Positions 17,174-26,223 of a DNA stretch of 64,000 bases are shown here, piece by piece. Position numbers and translations under genes: made by a program. Each line of letters opens with the position of its first letter. Within the stretch, counting starts at the first letter, position 1. Source of the stretch: Pseudomonas sp. RIT-PI-S (GTDB lineage: Bacteria > Pseudomonadota > Gammaproteobacteria > Pseudomonadales > Pseudomonadaceae); assembly GCF_025642975.1 (NCBI RefSeq), contig NZ_JANZKJ010000012.1, positions 1 to 64,000 of the forward strand. Direction: 5' to 3'. The notes beneath the pieces are model-generated. The model was not told where the DNA came from. It was given only the letters and a program-made list of their open reading frames with translations, and searched no databases.

Positions 17174-18544
17174 TCAACCCGCAAACGCCTGGCCCAAGGG
17201 CAGCAGCACCGTGATCGCCAACCCGCCACCGCGGCGGTTCGCCAGGGTGATGGTGCCGCCGTGCTCCAGCACCGTGGCCCGCGCTGCTGGCAAGCCAAGG
17301 CCCACGCCACCGGTGTTCTTGTTTCGTGACGCTTCGAGGCGGTAGAAGGGGGCGAACACTTTTTCGTGGTGCTCCGGGGCTATCCCGGGGCCTCGGTCCA
17401 GCACGCGGATCTGCACCCATTCACCTTTTGGCTGCATGTGAACACTCGGGGCACTCCCATATTTGACGGCGTTTTCGATCAGGTTGGTCAACGCGCGTTT
17501 AATGCCTATCGGCCGGCCTACGTAGGCGAAACGGCTAATGCCGGTGAACGACACCTGAGCCCCCGCATCCTTGAAATCGTCGACCACGGTATGCAGCAGC
17601 TCGGCAAGGTCGAACGCGGTGGCCTGTTCAAGGCGGGCATCGTCGCGGAAGAACTCCAGCGCGCAGTTCACCATGGCCTGCATCTCGTCCACGTCCCGGA
17701 ATAACTTGGACTGCTGCTGCGCATCCTCGATGAACTCGCCGCGCAGGCGCATGCGGGTCAGCGGCGACCTCAGGTCATGGGAGATAGCGGCGAGCATCTG
17801 GGTGCGATCCTCTAGAAAATGCCGTAGCTGAGCTTGCATGGCATTGAACGCAATGATCGCCTGGCGGATCTCGTGCGGCCCGACCACGGGGATCGCGGGC
17901 GCGCGGAAATCCGTGCCAAAGCGCCTGGCGCCTTCGGCGAAGCGCTCCAGGGGCGTTGCCAAGTGCCGGGTCGCCACCAGTGCCACGGCGCAGGTGGATA
18001 GAACGATCAGCGCGATCATGATGAGGTTGCGCGGCAGCTCACCCAGCCCCCAGCTGCGGGTAGGCACAGAGAAGCTCACCCAGGAGCCGTCCCCCAGCTC
18101 GATCATCACCGCGTAGCGCCCGCCGGGCAGCGCAGCCGGCCAGTCGCTCGGCTCATAGGCTTCTATCTGGGCCTCGGGCTTGTGCAAAAGCTGGCGCAGC
18201 AAGCGTTCTCCGCCGCGAAAGGCCGGATCGTCGATCACGGGTAGGGCGGCGTCCTCGTGCCGGCGCCACCACTGGGTGTTGAAGGTCGGATCGCTGGCTG
18301 CCCTGGCGATACCCGGGCGTTGCTCGGGCGCCACTGACTCGATGATCCGGGTGACCGCGGCCACCCGCTCCATCAGGCCAGTCTCCAGCAGTGGCGGGCT
18401 GGCCCATACGCCGGCCAGCAAGCTGAATAGCCCATTGAGGGCCAACGACGCCAGCATGGCGACGATGGTAGTCAGGGCGATCCACCGCGCCACCGTATCG
18501 CGGGGCCCACGCAGGGCGGCGCGCGCCCAGCCGAACAAGCTCAA
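17174..18544 (-). CDS. EnvZ/RstB-type sensor histidine kinase
   Basis: 456 residues from a TTG start overlapping the stop of the upstream response-regulator gene. It has a transmembrane segment (WIALTTIVAMLASLALNGLFS), a periplasmic domain of about 120 residues, a second span (LIMIALIVLSTCAVALVA), HAMP, an H-box AAISHDLRSPLTRMR with the phospho-His, an N-box LIENAVKYG, DRGPGIAP and the G-box GVGLGLPAAR. It should sense an envelope signal and phosphorylate the regulator encoded just upstream. The signal is unknown. Confidence 0.88.
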   Translation of the reverse strand: MSLFGWARAALRGPRDTVARWIALTTIVAMLASLALNGLFSLLAGVWASPPLLETGLMERVAAVTRIIESVAPEQRPGIARAASDPTFNTQWWRRHEDAALPVIDDPAFRGGERLLRQLLHKPEAQIEAYEPSDWPAALPGGRYAVMIELGDGSWVSFSVPTRSWGLGELPRNLIMIALIVLSTCAVALVATRHLATPLERFAEGARRFGTDFRAPAIPVVGPHEIRQAIIAFNAMQAQLRHFLEDRTQMLAAISHDLRSPLTRMRLRGEFIEDAQQQSKLFRDVDEMQAMVNCALEFFRDDARLEQATAFDLAELLHTVVDDFKDAGAQVSFTGISRFAYVGRPIGIKRALTNLIENAVKYGSAPSVHMQPKGEWVQIRVLDRGPGIAPEHHEKVFAPFYRLEASRNKNTGGVGLGLPAARATVLEHGGTITLANRRGGGLAITVLLPLGQAFAG

Positions 18545-19251
18545 AGGCGCACCACCTGTGGGCTGAAGAGGTAACCGCCGTTGCGAATGGTGCGGATCAT
18601 CGGTTCACTGCTCGCCTCCACCTCCAGCTTGCGGCGCAAGCGGCTGACCTGTACGTCCACGCTTCGATCGAAAGCGTCGTAAGCCTGGCCGCGCGCCAGG
18701 TCGAGCAACTGCTGCCGGGTGAGGATGCGCCGAGGATGTTCGGCAAACACCAACAGCAATTCGAACTCACCGGCAGAGAGCGGGATCATCACGCCCTCCG
18801 GCGACCTCAGTTCCCGCCGGGCCACATCGAGCTGCCACCCCGCGAACGCCAGGACCAAGCGCGACGAATCCGCCACGGCCACCCTGCCATGGCCCGTGCG
18901 CCGCAGCACCGCACGCACCCTGGCGAGGAGTTCGCGGGCATCGAAGGGCTTGGCCAGATAATCGTCCGCTCCCAGCTCCAGGCCCACCACCCGATCACTG
19001 AGTTCGCCCATGGCGGTCAGCATGATCACCCCGCCGGTGTGCTGAGCGCGCAGCCGCTGGCACAAGCTCAGGCCACTTTCCCCGGGCAGCATGACATCCA
19101 GGATCACCAGCTCTGGCGCTTGCCGTTGCATGGCCTGCCACATGGACGGGCCGTCTGTCGCTACTTCAACGGTATACCCATGTTGCGCAAGGAATTTCTG
19201 CAAGAGCGCGAGGACTTCGAGATCATCGTCTACAAGTAACAAGTGGCTCAC
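18541..19251 (-). CDS. OmpR/PhoB-family response regulator
   Basis: 236 residues. The receiver domain has the acidic pocket VDDD (8-10), the phospho-acceptor in VILDVMLPGESG, and K in LAKPFDARE. The C-terminal winged helix ends with RSVDVQVSRLRRKLE and GGYLFSPQV. The GTG start (MSHLLLVDDD) has no strong ribosome binding site, which is odd but no alternative fits the receiver fold. It is first in a two-gene operon with the sensor kinase and diverges from the mlaA-like gene across 165 bp, so that AT-richer region probably carries both promoters. Confidence 0.9.
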   Translation of the reverse strand: MSHLLLVDDDLEVLALLQKFLAQHGYTVEVATDGPSMWQAMQRQAPELVILDVMLPGESGLSLCQRLRAQHTGGVIMLTAMGELSDRVVGLELGADDYLAKPFDARELLARVRAVLRRTGHGRVAVADSSRLVLAFAGWQLDVARRELRSPEGVMIPLSAGEFELLLVFAEHPRRILTRQQLLDLARGQAYDAFDRSVDVQVSRLRRKLEVEASSEPMIRTIRNGGYLFSPQVVRL

Positions 19252-19416
19252 GGAGGCACGCTATCGAAAGAGGTACAGGGCCGCATCTTAAATTCATTTT
19301 GGCGAAGCGTCATATATTTCAACTTGGCAATAAAGCTACCGCTGTGCAATAAACAGGACATCCCAGAGCAAAGAAGTGCGGACAACATCGCCAAAACTTC
19401 TTGCCGAGATATCCCG

Positions 19417-20199
19417 ATGCCCGTTATCAAAGTTGCCTCGCCTGTCGCTCGCCTCGCCGCCGTGGCGCTCGCGGCCGTATTAGCAAGCGGTTGCGCAAGC
19501 ACGCCCGTGGATGCCCCCCAGGCGTGCGGGCCTGCCAGCTATAGCGCTGATGATCCTGCGCTGCCGATCAACCGAAGCGTTTTCGCCTTCAACCGAACGG
19601 TGGATGATTATGCATTGGCGCCCGTTGCGCGCGGTTACCTGCATCTTCCGCAGTTCTTCCAAACGGGCGTCCATAACTTCGTGGCCAACTTTGGCGAGCC
19701 CAGCACCTTTATCAATGACTTATTACAAGGCAACCCCCGGCGCTCGGCCAATACCCTTGGCCGGTTCGTCATAAACTCTACGGTGGGTATCGTCGGTTTG
19801 ATCGATGTTTCCGGGAAACTGGGCATCGAACGGCACAAGGCGGACTTCGGCCAGACTTTTGGGGTTTGGAATATCGCCAACGGGCCGATTCTCGAGCTGC
19901 CTTTGCTCGGTACTTCCAACCTAAGAGATGCCGCCGGAAAGTTGCTTGGCTTCGCCGTCGACCCCTTGGGCAGCAATAGCAACACGGTAGACACACTGAG
20001 CACGATCGACACCGTGGGCGGTGTGGTGGACGGCCGCGCCGGGCGGCTGCCGCTAACGGATGAGCTGCGCAGGCAACCCGATTATTACCAGGCGCTGCGC
20101 GATGCCGTGGCGCAGCGGCGCGCCCGATTCGTGCTCGAAGGAAAACAAGGCCGGCTTGGCCAAGCACCTGTGCATTGCCCTGAGGAATCAAACCCATGA
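19417..20199 (+). CDS. mlaA: MlaA/VacJ-family outer-membrane lipoprotein
   Basis: 260 residues. A lipoprotein signal with lipobox LASGC gives an acylated Cys at about 26. The MlaA fold is recognisable from NRSVFAFNRTVDDYALAPVARGY, NFVANFGEPSTFINDLLQG, LGRFVINSTVGIVGLIDVS and the DFGQTFGVWNI block. MlaA removes mislocalised phospholipid from the outer leaflet and passes it to MlaC and the Mla ABC system. The Mla ABC genes are not adjacent. The start is ATG at 19417 and the next small ORF begins within its stop codon. Confidence 0.88.
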   Translation: MPVIKVASPVARLAAVALAAVLASGCASTPVDAPQACGPASYSADDPALPINRSVFAFNRTVDDYALAPVARGYLHLPQFFQTGVHNFVANFGEPSTFINDLLQGNPRRSANTLGRFVINSTVGIVGLIDVSGKLGIERHKADFGQTFGVWNIANGPILELPLLGTSNLRDAAGKLLGFAVDPLGSNSNTVDTLSTIDTVGGVVDGRAGRLPLTDELRRQPDYYQALRDAVAQRRARFVLEGKQGRLGQAPVHCPEESNP

Positions 20200-20435
20200 G
20201 CCGCCCTGGTGCGCTGACACTGCGGCGCAAACTGAAAACGCTGTCGCGAACCTGCCTGCATTGCCACGAGATCGACCTGCGCTTAGCTGGCGATGGCCAC
20301 CATGTGGTGCTCAGCCGTTACGTCGAGCTGTACTCGGCCGGAGGAGGCAGCGCAGGCCGCATTCGCCAGCATCAGGTGTCGGTGGCGGCTCTGGTTCGGT
20401 GGATGGTCAAACAGGGCGAGCGTACACGGGGCTAA
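20196..20435 (+). CDS. Small hypothetical protein coupled to mlaA
   Basis: 79 residues, basic, starting MSRPGALTLRRKLKT. The ATG overlaps the mlaA stop as ATGA, a layout that usually means translational coupling. It has a CLHCH pair of cysteines with histidines, which could bind a metal, and no signal peptide. I do not recognise a family. The coupling suggests either a role with MlaA or simple hitch-hiking. Confidence 0.5.
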   Translation: MSRPGALTLRRKLKTLSRTCLHCHEIDLRLAGDGHHVVLSRYVELYSAGGGSAGRIRQHQVSVAALVRWMVKQGERTRG

Positions 20436-20578
20436 GAAAAACATGCGCCGAGCGCGCGCTCAGCGGGTGAAGCGTTGCGGCAATGGCAACAAACTAAACG
20501 CACGGCGGCGCAATGGGCTCTTCGGCCCCCAGCCCTTCTGCTACCCTCGCCTTCGCCTCCCCACCCCGAGCCCTTCGC

Positions 20579-21439
20579 ATGCTTGCCTCTGAGTTAAAGG
20601 CCTTTTACATGGTTGCCCGCCTGGGCAGCATCACCCAGGCGGCGAAGAAGCTGGGCCTGAGCCAGCCCACGGTGACCACGCAGATCCGCAGCCTGGAGGC
20701 GCAGTACGGGATCGAGCTGTTCTACCGCGGCGGGCGGCGGTTGGTGGTGAGCGAGGAAGGTGCGCGGCTGTTGCCGATGGTCATGGAGCTGCTGCGGCAG
20801 GAAGCCGATATCGAGTTTCATCTGCGCAACAGCGGGCAGGTCCAGGGCAGCCTGCGCCTTGGGGCAACGGCCCCTTACTATGTGCTCGGCCTGGTCAAGC
20901 GCCTGCGTGAGCGTCACCCGCACGTGCAGGTGAGCCTGGAAATCGGCAATTCGCAGCAGGTCATCGAGGCCCTGGAAGAGCATCGGGTGGACCTGGCCGC
21001 ATCCTCGCAATTAGAAGAAGACAGCCGCTTCACCCGCCTGGTGCTCGGCCATGACCCGTTGGTGCTGGCAGTGCACCGCAGCCATCCGCTGGCGGCTCAC
21101 GCATCGCTGGCCCCAGCCGCGCTGGCCGGGCAGTGCCTGCTGATGCGCGAGGTGGGCTCGACCACCCGCGTGCTTACCGAACAGATGCTGCTGGCGGCCG
21201 GGGTGAGCCCCGGCGCGGTGCTGGAAATCGGCAGCCGGGAGTCGATCCGCGAGGCGGTACTGCAGAACCTGGGCGTCAGTGTAATCGCCCGCCACGAGGT
21301 GCCAGACAACCCAGATTTGCGCGTGATTACCTTGGAGGGCGCGCCGTTGATCTGCGAATACCTCTACTGCCTGCGCGACCGCCGCCAGGCACGGTTACCG
21401 GCAGCGTTGTTGGCGATAGCGCGCGAGCGCGCTTCATAA
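20579..21439 (+). CDS. LysR-family regulator of the phosphonate operon
   Basis: 286 residues from ATG at 20579. The N-terminal helix-turn-helix is clear (FYMVARLGSITQAAKKLGLSQPTVTTQIRSLE) and the rest is a periplasmic-binding-fold effector domain (GSLRLGATAPYYV, HRVDLAASSQ, VLAVHRSHPLA). It is the first gene of a run of six co-oriented genes for 2-aminoethylphosphonate-type uptake and cleavage, 99 bp before the ABC ATPase, so it probably activates that operon in response to a phosphonate. The 99-bp gap contains two inverted repeats, one of which may be its operator. Confidence 0.88.
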   Translation: MLASELKAFYMVARLGSITQAAKKLGLSQPTVTTQIRSLEAQYGIELFYRGGRRLVVSEEGARLLPMVMELLRQEADIEFHLRNSGQVQGSLRLGATAPYYVLGLVKRLRERHPHVQVSLEIGNSQQVIEALEEHRVDLAASSQLEEDSRFTRLVLGHDPLVLAVHRSHPLAAHASLAPAALAGQCLLMREVGSTTRVLTEQMLLAAGVSPGAVLEIGSRESIREAVLQNLGVSVIARHEVPDNPDLRVITLEGAPLICEYLYCLRDRRQARLPAALLAIARERAS

Positions 21440-21469
21440 AAACACCGATACCGCCATCGCCGCTTTTGC

Positions 21470-21492
21470 GCTAACTGCCATCAAGCGTTAGC
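21470..21492. promoter_or_regulatory. Inverted repeat, candidate LysR operator
   Basis: Perfect 6-bp arms GCTAAC (21470-21475) and GTTAGC (21487-21492) are separated by 11 nt, the size of a LysR-type recognition dyad. It lies just upstream of the phosphonate transporter ATPase and just after the LysR gene. Confidence 0.4.
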
Positions 21493-21509
21493 AGAGCACG
21501 CCCACCATG

Positions 21510-21533
21510 GGCCTCGTCTTCCTACACGAGGCC
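21510..21533 (+). promoter_or_regulatory. Hairpin covering the ribosome binding site of the phosphonate ATPase gene
   Basis: Perfect 8-bp arms GGCCTCGT (21510-21517) and ACGAGGCC (21526-21533) flank an 8-nt loop. The only good Shine-Dalgarno for the ATG at 21539 is GAGG at 21528-21531, which lies wholly inside the 3' arm. In RNA this stem would hide the ribosome binding site. As DNA it could equally be an operator. Confidence 0.5.
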
Positions 21534-21538
21534 AGATC

Positions 21539-22579
21539 ATGGGCACGGTGAGTTTGCATATCGGCAACCTGCATAAAGCGTTCGGCGCCTTCAAGGCGCT
21601 GGATGGCGTTTCATTGGAGGTGCGCCCTGGCGAACTCGTTTGCCTGCTAGGCCCTTCGGGCTGCGGCAAAACCACCCTGCTGCGGTGCCTGGCTGGCCTG
21701 GAGCGCCAGGATGCCGGGCAGATCCGCTTCGGGGAGCGCGACGTGTCCACGCTGCCGCCACAGGCGCGGGACTACGGCATCGTGTTCCAAAGCTACGCGC
21801 TGTTTCCCAACCTGACCGTGGCCGAGAACATTGCCTATGGCCTGGCCGGCCAAGGGCGGCACGCGATACGCGCACGGGTGGCGCAAATGCTCGACCTGGT
21901 GGGCCTGGCCGGCGCCGAGCGGCGGTTTCCCGGGCAGCTGTCCGGCGGCCAGCAGCAACGGGTGGCGCTGGCGCGGGCACTGGCGCCGAGCCCACAACTG
22001 CTGTTGCTGGACGAGCCGATGTCTGCGCTGGATGCCCAGGTGCGCGAGCACCTGTGTGGCGAGCTGCGCCAGCTCCAGCAACAGCTGGGGGTCACCACCT
22101 TGATGGTGACCCACAACCAAGACGAAGCCATGATGATGGCAGACCGAATCGCCGTCCTGCACCAAGGGCGGGTGGAGCAATTCGGCACCGCCGAGCAGCT
22201 CTACCAAGCACCGGCCACACCCTTCGTAGCGCGCTTTTTCGGCCAGGGCAACTGGCTGCCGTTCCAGCGCGAAGGCGATCACGCCCGGGTAGGCGACCTG
22301 GACCTGCGCCTGCCCGCCCGCCCCGAGCACAGCCGTGGCCGTTTGTTCTGCCGCCCCGAGGCGCTGGTGGTAAACCCCCTGGTGCATGAAGACAACCTGT
22401 TCTGCGCTCGCCTGCAAGGGGTGACCTTCCTCGGCAATCGCTGCCGCCTGGCCCTGGAGCTGAACGAACTGCCCGGCCACCGCTTGCAAGCGGAGGTGCC
22501 GGCCCAAGGGGTTTCGGCACTGCGCCAGGGGCCACTGTGGGTTGCGCTGCCACCCCGCCACTTGCAGGTGTTCGCCTGA
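21539..22579 (+). CDS. 2-Aminoethylphosphonate-type ABC transporter, ATP-binding subunit
   Basis: 346 residues. Walker A is GPSGCGKTT (about 38-46), Q-loop FQSYALFPN, signature LSGGQQQRVALARAL, Walker B LLLLDEPMSALD and H-loop MVTHNQDEA. A C-terminal TOBE-like domain follows (RLFCRPEALVV, VTFLGNRCRLAL). It resembles the PotA/FbpC/PhnT class. Context (LysR, fused permease, PhnX, binding protein) assigns it to aminoethylphosphonate uptake. Its stop overlaps the permease start (TGATG). Confidence 0.85.
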   Translation: MGTVSLHIGNLHKAFGAFKALDGVSLEVRPGELVCLLGPSGCGKTTLLRCLAGLERQDAGQIRFGERDVSTLPPQARDYGIVFQSYALFPNLTVAENIAYGLAGQGRHAIRARVAQMLDLVGLAGAERRFPGQLSGGQQQRVALARALAPSPQLLLLDEPMSALDAQVREHLCGELRQLQQQLGVTTLMVTHNQDEAMMMADRIAVLHQGRVEQFGTAEQLYQAPATPFVARFFGQGNWLPFQREGDHARVGDLDLRLPARPEHSRGRLFCRPEALVVNPLVHEDNLFCARLQGVTFLGNRCRLALELNELPGHRLQAEVPAQGVSALRQGPLWVALPPRHLQVFA

Positions 22580-24285
22580 TGGAACGGGTGATGCCGCTGC
22601 GCGGCACGACTTCGAAAATGCACAAGCCCGGCAACCTGGGTGATCGGCTGCTGGTCGGTGGCGGCCTGGGCCTGCTGCTGGCCTGGCTGGTGCTCACCCT
22701 GTTGCTGCCGCTCAGTGCCATGCTCTGGCGCGGCCTGAGCGACGCGCCCGGCCAGGGCGGCGGCGCCAAAGCAGCACTGGAGCTGCTGGGCAGCGCGAAC
22801 TTCCGCTGGCTGCTGGGCAACAGCTTGGCCAGCGCAATGGCGGTGGTCGCTATCGTGCTGCCACTGGCCTATGGCTTTGCCTATGCGCTGCAACGCACCT
22901 GCATTCCCGGCAAGCGCCTGTGGCGTGGGTTGTCTCTGCTGCCTCTGCTGGCGCCGTCGATGTTGCCGGGGATCGCACTGATCTATCTGTTCGGTAACCA
23001 GGGCCTGCTGCGCGCTTGGCTACCGGGCAATCTCTATGGCTTTTGGGGGATCGTGCTGGGCCAGGCGATCTATTGCTTCCCCCACGCGCTGATGGTGCTT
23101 CTGTCCACGCTGGCCCTGGCCGATGCCCGCCTGTTCGATGCCGCCGCCAGCATGGGCGCCTCGCCCTGGCGGGCGTTCCGCACCATCACCTGGCCGGCGT
23201 CGCGCCAGGGCTTGTTCGCCGCGGGCTGCCTGGTGTTCACCCTGTGCATCACAGACTTCGGCGTGCCGGTGGTGGTGGGCGGCGACTATCAGGTGCTGGC
23301 GCTGGAAGCCTACAAAGCGGTGGTGGGCCAGCAGCAGTTTGGCCGCGGCGCGCTGGTAGGGCTGGTGCTGCTGTTGCCGGCACTGTTGAGCTTCACCGTG
23401 GACCTATGGCTGCGGCGGCGGCAGCGGGGCGCCGTCAGCGGCCGGGCGCAAGCCTGGCAAGCCCACCCTTCGGCCGGGCGGGACCGCGCCTACCTGCTGC
23501 TGGTGGCGTTGGTGGGCGGGGCGTTGCTCGGGGTGTTCGGCATGGCGATCTTCGCCTCGCTGGCACGCTTCTGGCCTTATGACCTGTCGCTGTCGCTGCA
23601 GCACTACCAGTTCTCGGACCTGCCCGGCGGCTGGCAACCGTATCGCAACAGCCTGTTGATGGCCCTGGGCACCGCCAGCGGCGGCGTTGCCCTGGTGTTC
23701 TTCGGCGCTTGCCTGCTGGAGAAAACCCGGCAAACCGCTGTGATCCAGGCCATCCGCCTGTTGCTGTTCATTCCCATGGCGGTGCCTGGCTTGGTGCTGG
23801 GGCTGGGCTATGTGTTTTTCTTCAACGCGCCGGGCAACCCGCTGCATGGGCTGTACGGCAGCCTTACGCTGTTGGCGGTGTGCACCCTGGCGCACTTTCT
23901 CACCACGGCGCAACTGACCGCCAGCGCCGCCCTGCGCCAGCTCGACGGTGAATTCGAGGCCGCCGCGGTGTCGCTGAAGGTGCCACTGCTGCGGCACTTC
24001 CTGCGGGTCACCCTACCGTTGAGCCTGCCGGCCTTGCTGGACGTGTTCCGCTACCTGTTCGTGTCGGCGATGACCACCGTCTCGGCGGTGATCTTCCTCT
24101 ACAGCCCCAACAGCATGCTGGCGGCCATCGCCGTGCTCAACCTGGACGACGCCGGCAACGTGGGCGGCGCCGCCGCCATGGGCTCGCTGATCCTGCTCAC
24201 CTGCGCCCTGGCCTCGCTGCTGCTCGCCGCCCTCGCCAACCGGGCCCTGCACCGCGCTCAGGCCTGGCGCACGGCGCCCCATTGA
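22579..24285 (+). CDS. Fused two-domain ABC permease for 2-aminoethylphosphonate
   Basis: 568 residues from the ATG at 22579, which shares a base with the ATPase stop. Two binding-protein-dependent permease domains are joined in one chain, with about twelve membrane spans; the EAA-type cytoplasmic loops are FDAAASMGASPWRAFRTITWPASRQG (first half) and FEAAAVSLKVPLLRHFLRVTLPLSLPA (second half). This corresponds to PhnU and PhnV fused, as in the FbpB type. It should form the membrane channel with the ATPase on either side and the periplasmic binding protein encoded two genes downstream. Confidence 0.85.
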   Translation: MERVMPLRGTTSKMHKPGNLGDRLLVGGGLGLLLAWLVLTLLLPLSAMLWRGLSDAPGQGGGAKAALELLGSANFRWLLGNSLASAMAVVAIVLPLAYGFAYALQRTCIPGKRLWRGLSLLPLLAPSMLPGIALIYLFGNQGLLRAWLPGNLYGFWGIVLGQAIYCFPHALMVLLSTLALADARLFDAAASMGASPWRAFRTITWPASRQGLFAAGCLVFTLCITDFGVPVVVGGDYQVLALEAYKAVVGQQQFGRGALVGLVLLLPALLSFTVDLWLRRRQRGAVSGRAQAWQAHPSAGRDRAYLLLVALVGGALLGVFGMAIFASLARFWPYDLSLSLQHYQFSDLPGGWQPYRNSLLMALGTASGGVALVFFGACLLEKTRQTAVIQAIRLLLFIPMAVPGLVLGLGYVFFFNAPGNPLHGLYGSLTLLAVCTLAHFLTTAQLTASAALRQLDGEFEAAAVSLKVPLLRHFLRVTLPLSLPALLDVFRYLFVSAMTTVSAVIFLYSPNSMLAAIAVLNLDDAGNVGGAAAMGSLILLTCALASLLLAALANRALHRAQAWRTAPH

Positions 24286-24323
24286 CTCCCAACCTTGCCC
24301 TGTACCTTCACTGGAGCTTACCG

Positions 24324-25151
24324 ATGACCTATCAGCCCCCCACCCGCCTGCAAGCCGCGATCCTCGACTGGGCCGGCACCGTGGTGGATTTTGGCTCTTT
24401 CGCGCCCACGCGCATCTTCGTGGAGGCCTTCGCCAGCTTCGACCTGGCCCTGACCCTAGAGGAAGCGCGTGGCCCGATGGGGGTGGGGAAATGGGCGCAC
24501 ATTCGCGCACTGTGCGACGAGCCTGCCGTGGCGGAGCGCTTCCAGCGACGCTTCGGCCGCGCGCCCACCGATGACGACGTGACCCTGCTCTATGAGCGCT
24601 TCATGCCCTTGCAGCTCGAGAAGGTCGGCGAGCACTCAGCGTTGATCCCCGGCGCGCTGGAGGCGATCGCTGCCCTGCGCGAGCGGGGCCTGAAGATCGG
24701 CAGCTGCTCCGGCTACCCACGGGCAGTGATGAATAAGGTGCAAGCCCTGGCCAGCGCCGCCGGCTATCAGCCAGACCACGTGGTGGCGAGCGACGAGGTG
24801 CCGCGCGGTCGGCCCTCGCCGGCCCAGGCCCTGGCGAATGTGATCGCCCTGCGGCTGGATGATGTCGCTGCCTGCGTGAAAGTCGACGACACCGCGCCGG
24901 GCTTGCTCGAAGGCCGCCATGCCGGCATGTGGACCGTCGCACTGCGCTTTTCCGGCAACACCCTGGGGCTGAGCTGGGAGCGTTACCAGGCACTGGCCCG
25001 CAGCGAGCGCGCCGCCCACCGCCAGCGCATCGATGGCGAACTCGCCAGCTGCCGCCCGCACTACCTGATCGACACCATTGCCGAGCTGCCGCCGATCATC
25101 GACGCCATCAACGCCCGCCTGGCCCGGGGCGAAACCCCCAGCGCCGGCTAA
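24324..25151 (+). CDS. phnX: Phosphonoacetaldehyde hydrolase (phosphonatase)
   Basis: 275 residues from ATG at 24324, behind GGAG. HAD-superfamily phosphonatase: the nucleophile lies in AILDWAGTVVDFG (Asp), the Schiff-base Lys in GPMGVGKWAHIRAL, a helix in GSCSGYPRAVMNKV, and the acidic metal site in VKVDDTAPGLLEGRHAGMWTVAL. It cleaves the C-P bond of phosphonoacetaldehyde to acetaldehyde and phosphate. The usual partner, 2-aminoethylphosphonate:pyruvate transaminase (PhnW), is not in the window; the FAD oxidoreductase two genes downstream may supply the aldehyde instead. The metal-site motif reads VDDT where VGDT is common. Confidence 0.9.
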   Translation: MTYQPPTRLQAAILDWAGTVVDFGSFAPTRIFVEAFASFDLALTLEEARGPMGVGKWAHIRALCDEPAVAERFQRRFGRAPTDDDVTLLYERFMPLQLEKVGEHSALIPGALEAIAALRERGLKIGSCSGYPRAVMNKVQALASAAGYQPDHVVASDEVPRGRPSPAQALANVIALRLDDVAACVKVDDTAPGLLEGRHAGMWTVALRFSGNTLGLSWERYQALARSERAAHRQRIDGELASCRPHYLIDTIAELPPIIDAINARLARGETPSAG

Positions 25152-25187
25152 GCCCCTACCTCTTGAATGCCACGATCGGAGCTCACC

Positions 25188-26207
25188 ATGTTCAAACCTG
25201 CCGCACTGGCCGCCTCGCTGTTGCTTGCACTCACTGCCCACGCCCATGCCGACACTGAACTGACGGTTTACACCGCGCTCGAGGTAGAGCAGTTAAAGCC
25301 TTACCAAGCCGCGTTCGAACAGCAGAACCCGGGCATCACGATCAAATGGGTGCGCGACTCCACCGGCATCGTCACCGCCAAGCTGCTGGCCGAGAAAGCC
25401 AACCCCCAGGCCGACGTGGTGTGGGGGCTGGCCGGGTCCAGCCTGGCCATCCTCGAGCAGCAGGGATTGTTGCAACCCTACGCGCCGGCGAACCTGGCGC
25501 AGATCGGCCCTCGCTACCGCGACGCCGCCACGCCACCGGCGTGGGTGGGCATGGACGTGTGGGCCGCGGCCATCTGCTTCAACACCATAGAGGCTGCAAA
25601 GCAGGGGCTGCCGCGCCCCACCAGTTGGGCCGACCTGACCAAGCCGGTGTACAAGGGCAAGATCGTGATGCCCAACCCGGCGTCGTCCGGCACCGGCTAC
25701 CTGGACGTCAGCGCCTGGCTGCAGCACTTCGGCGAGGCTCAAGGCTGGGCCTACATGGACCAGCTGCACCAGAACATCGGCCAGTACACCCATTCCGGGT
25801 CCAAGCCCTGCAAGCAGGCGGCGGCCGGGGAGTTCCCGATCGGCATCTCGTTCGAATACCCCGCCGTGCAGCTCAAGCGCAAAGGGGCGCCGCTGGACGT
25901 GGTGTTACCGAGCGAGGGCCTGGGTTGGGAGATCGAAGCCACCGGCATCATCAAGGGCACGCCGAAGCTGGACGCGGCGCGCAAGCTGGCTGACTTCTCC
26001 GCCAGCCCCGCCGCCATGGCCTTGTACCGAGAAAACTTCGCCGTGCTGGCACAGCCCGGCCAGGCCGCGCCCTTCGCCGAATTGCCGGCAGACTACGAAC
26101 AACGGCTGATGAAGAACGACTTCGCCTGGGCCTCGGGCAACCGAGCGCGCGTCCTCGCCGAATGGCGCAAGCGTTACGACGGTAAGTCCGAACCCCTGCC
26201 GCAATAG
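25188..26207 (+). CDS. Periplasmic 2-aminoethylphosphonate-binding protein
   Basis: 339 residues from ATG at 25188, with a cleavable signal peptide (MFKPAALAASLLLALTAHAHA). The mature part is a class of periplasmic iron/phosphonate-type binding protein: ELTVYTALEVEQLKPYQAAFE at its N-terminus, WVRDSTGIVTAKLLAEK, DVVWGLAGSSLAILE, GKIVMPNPASSGTGYLDV and HTGSKPC-like YTHSGSKPC. It should deliver ligand to the fused permease. It is placed after phnX rather than next to the transporter genes, but spacing (36 nt) fits one transcript. Confidence 0.85.
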   Translation: MFKPAALAASLLLALTAHAHADTELTVYTALEVEQLKPYQAAFEQQNPGITIKWVRDSTGIVTAKLLAEKANPQADVVWGLAGSSLAILEQQGLLQPYAPANLAQIGPRYRDAATPPAWVGMDVWAAAICFNTIEAAKQGLPRPTSWADLTKPVYKGKIVMPNPASSGTGYLDVSAWLQHFGEAQGWAYMDQLHQNIGQYTHSGSKPCKQAAAGEFPIGISFEYPAVQLKRKGAPLDVVLPSEGLGWEIEATGIIKGTPKLDAARKLADFSASPAAMALYRENFAVLAQPGQAAPFAELPADYEQRLMKNDFAWASGNRARVLAEWRKRYDGKSEPLPQ

Positions 26208-26223
26208 GCACAAGGAGCCCGCC

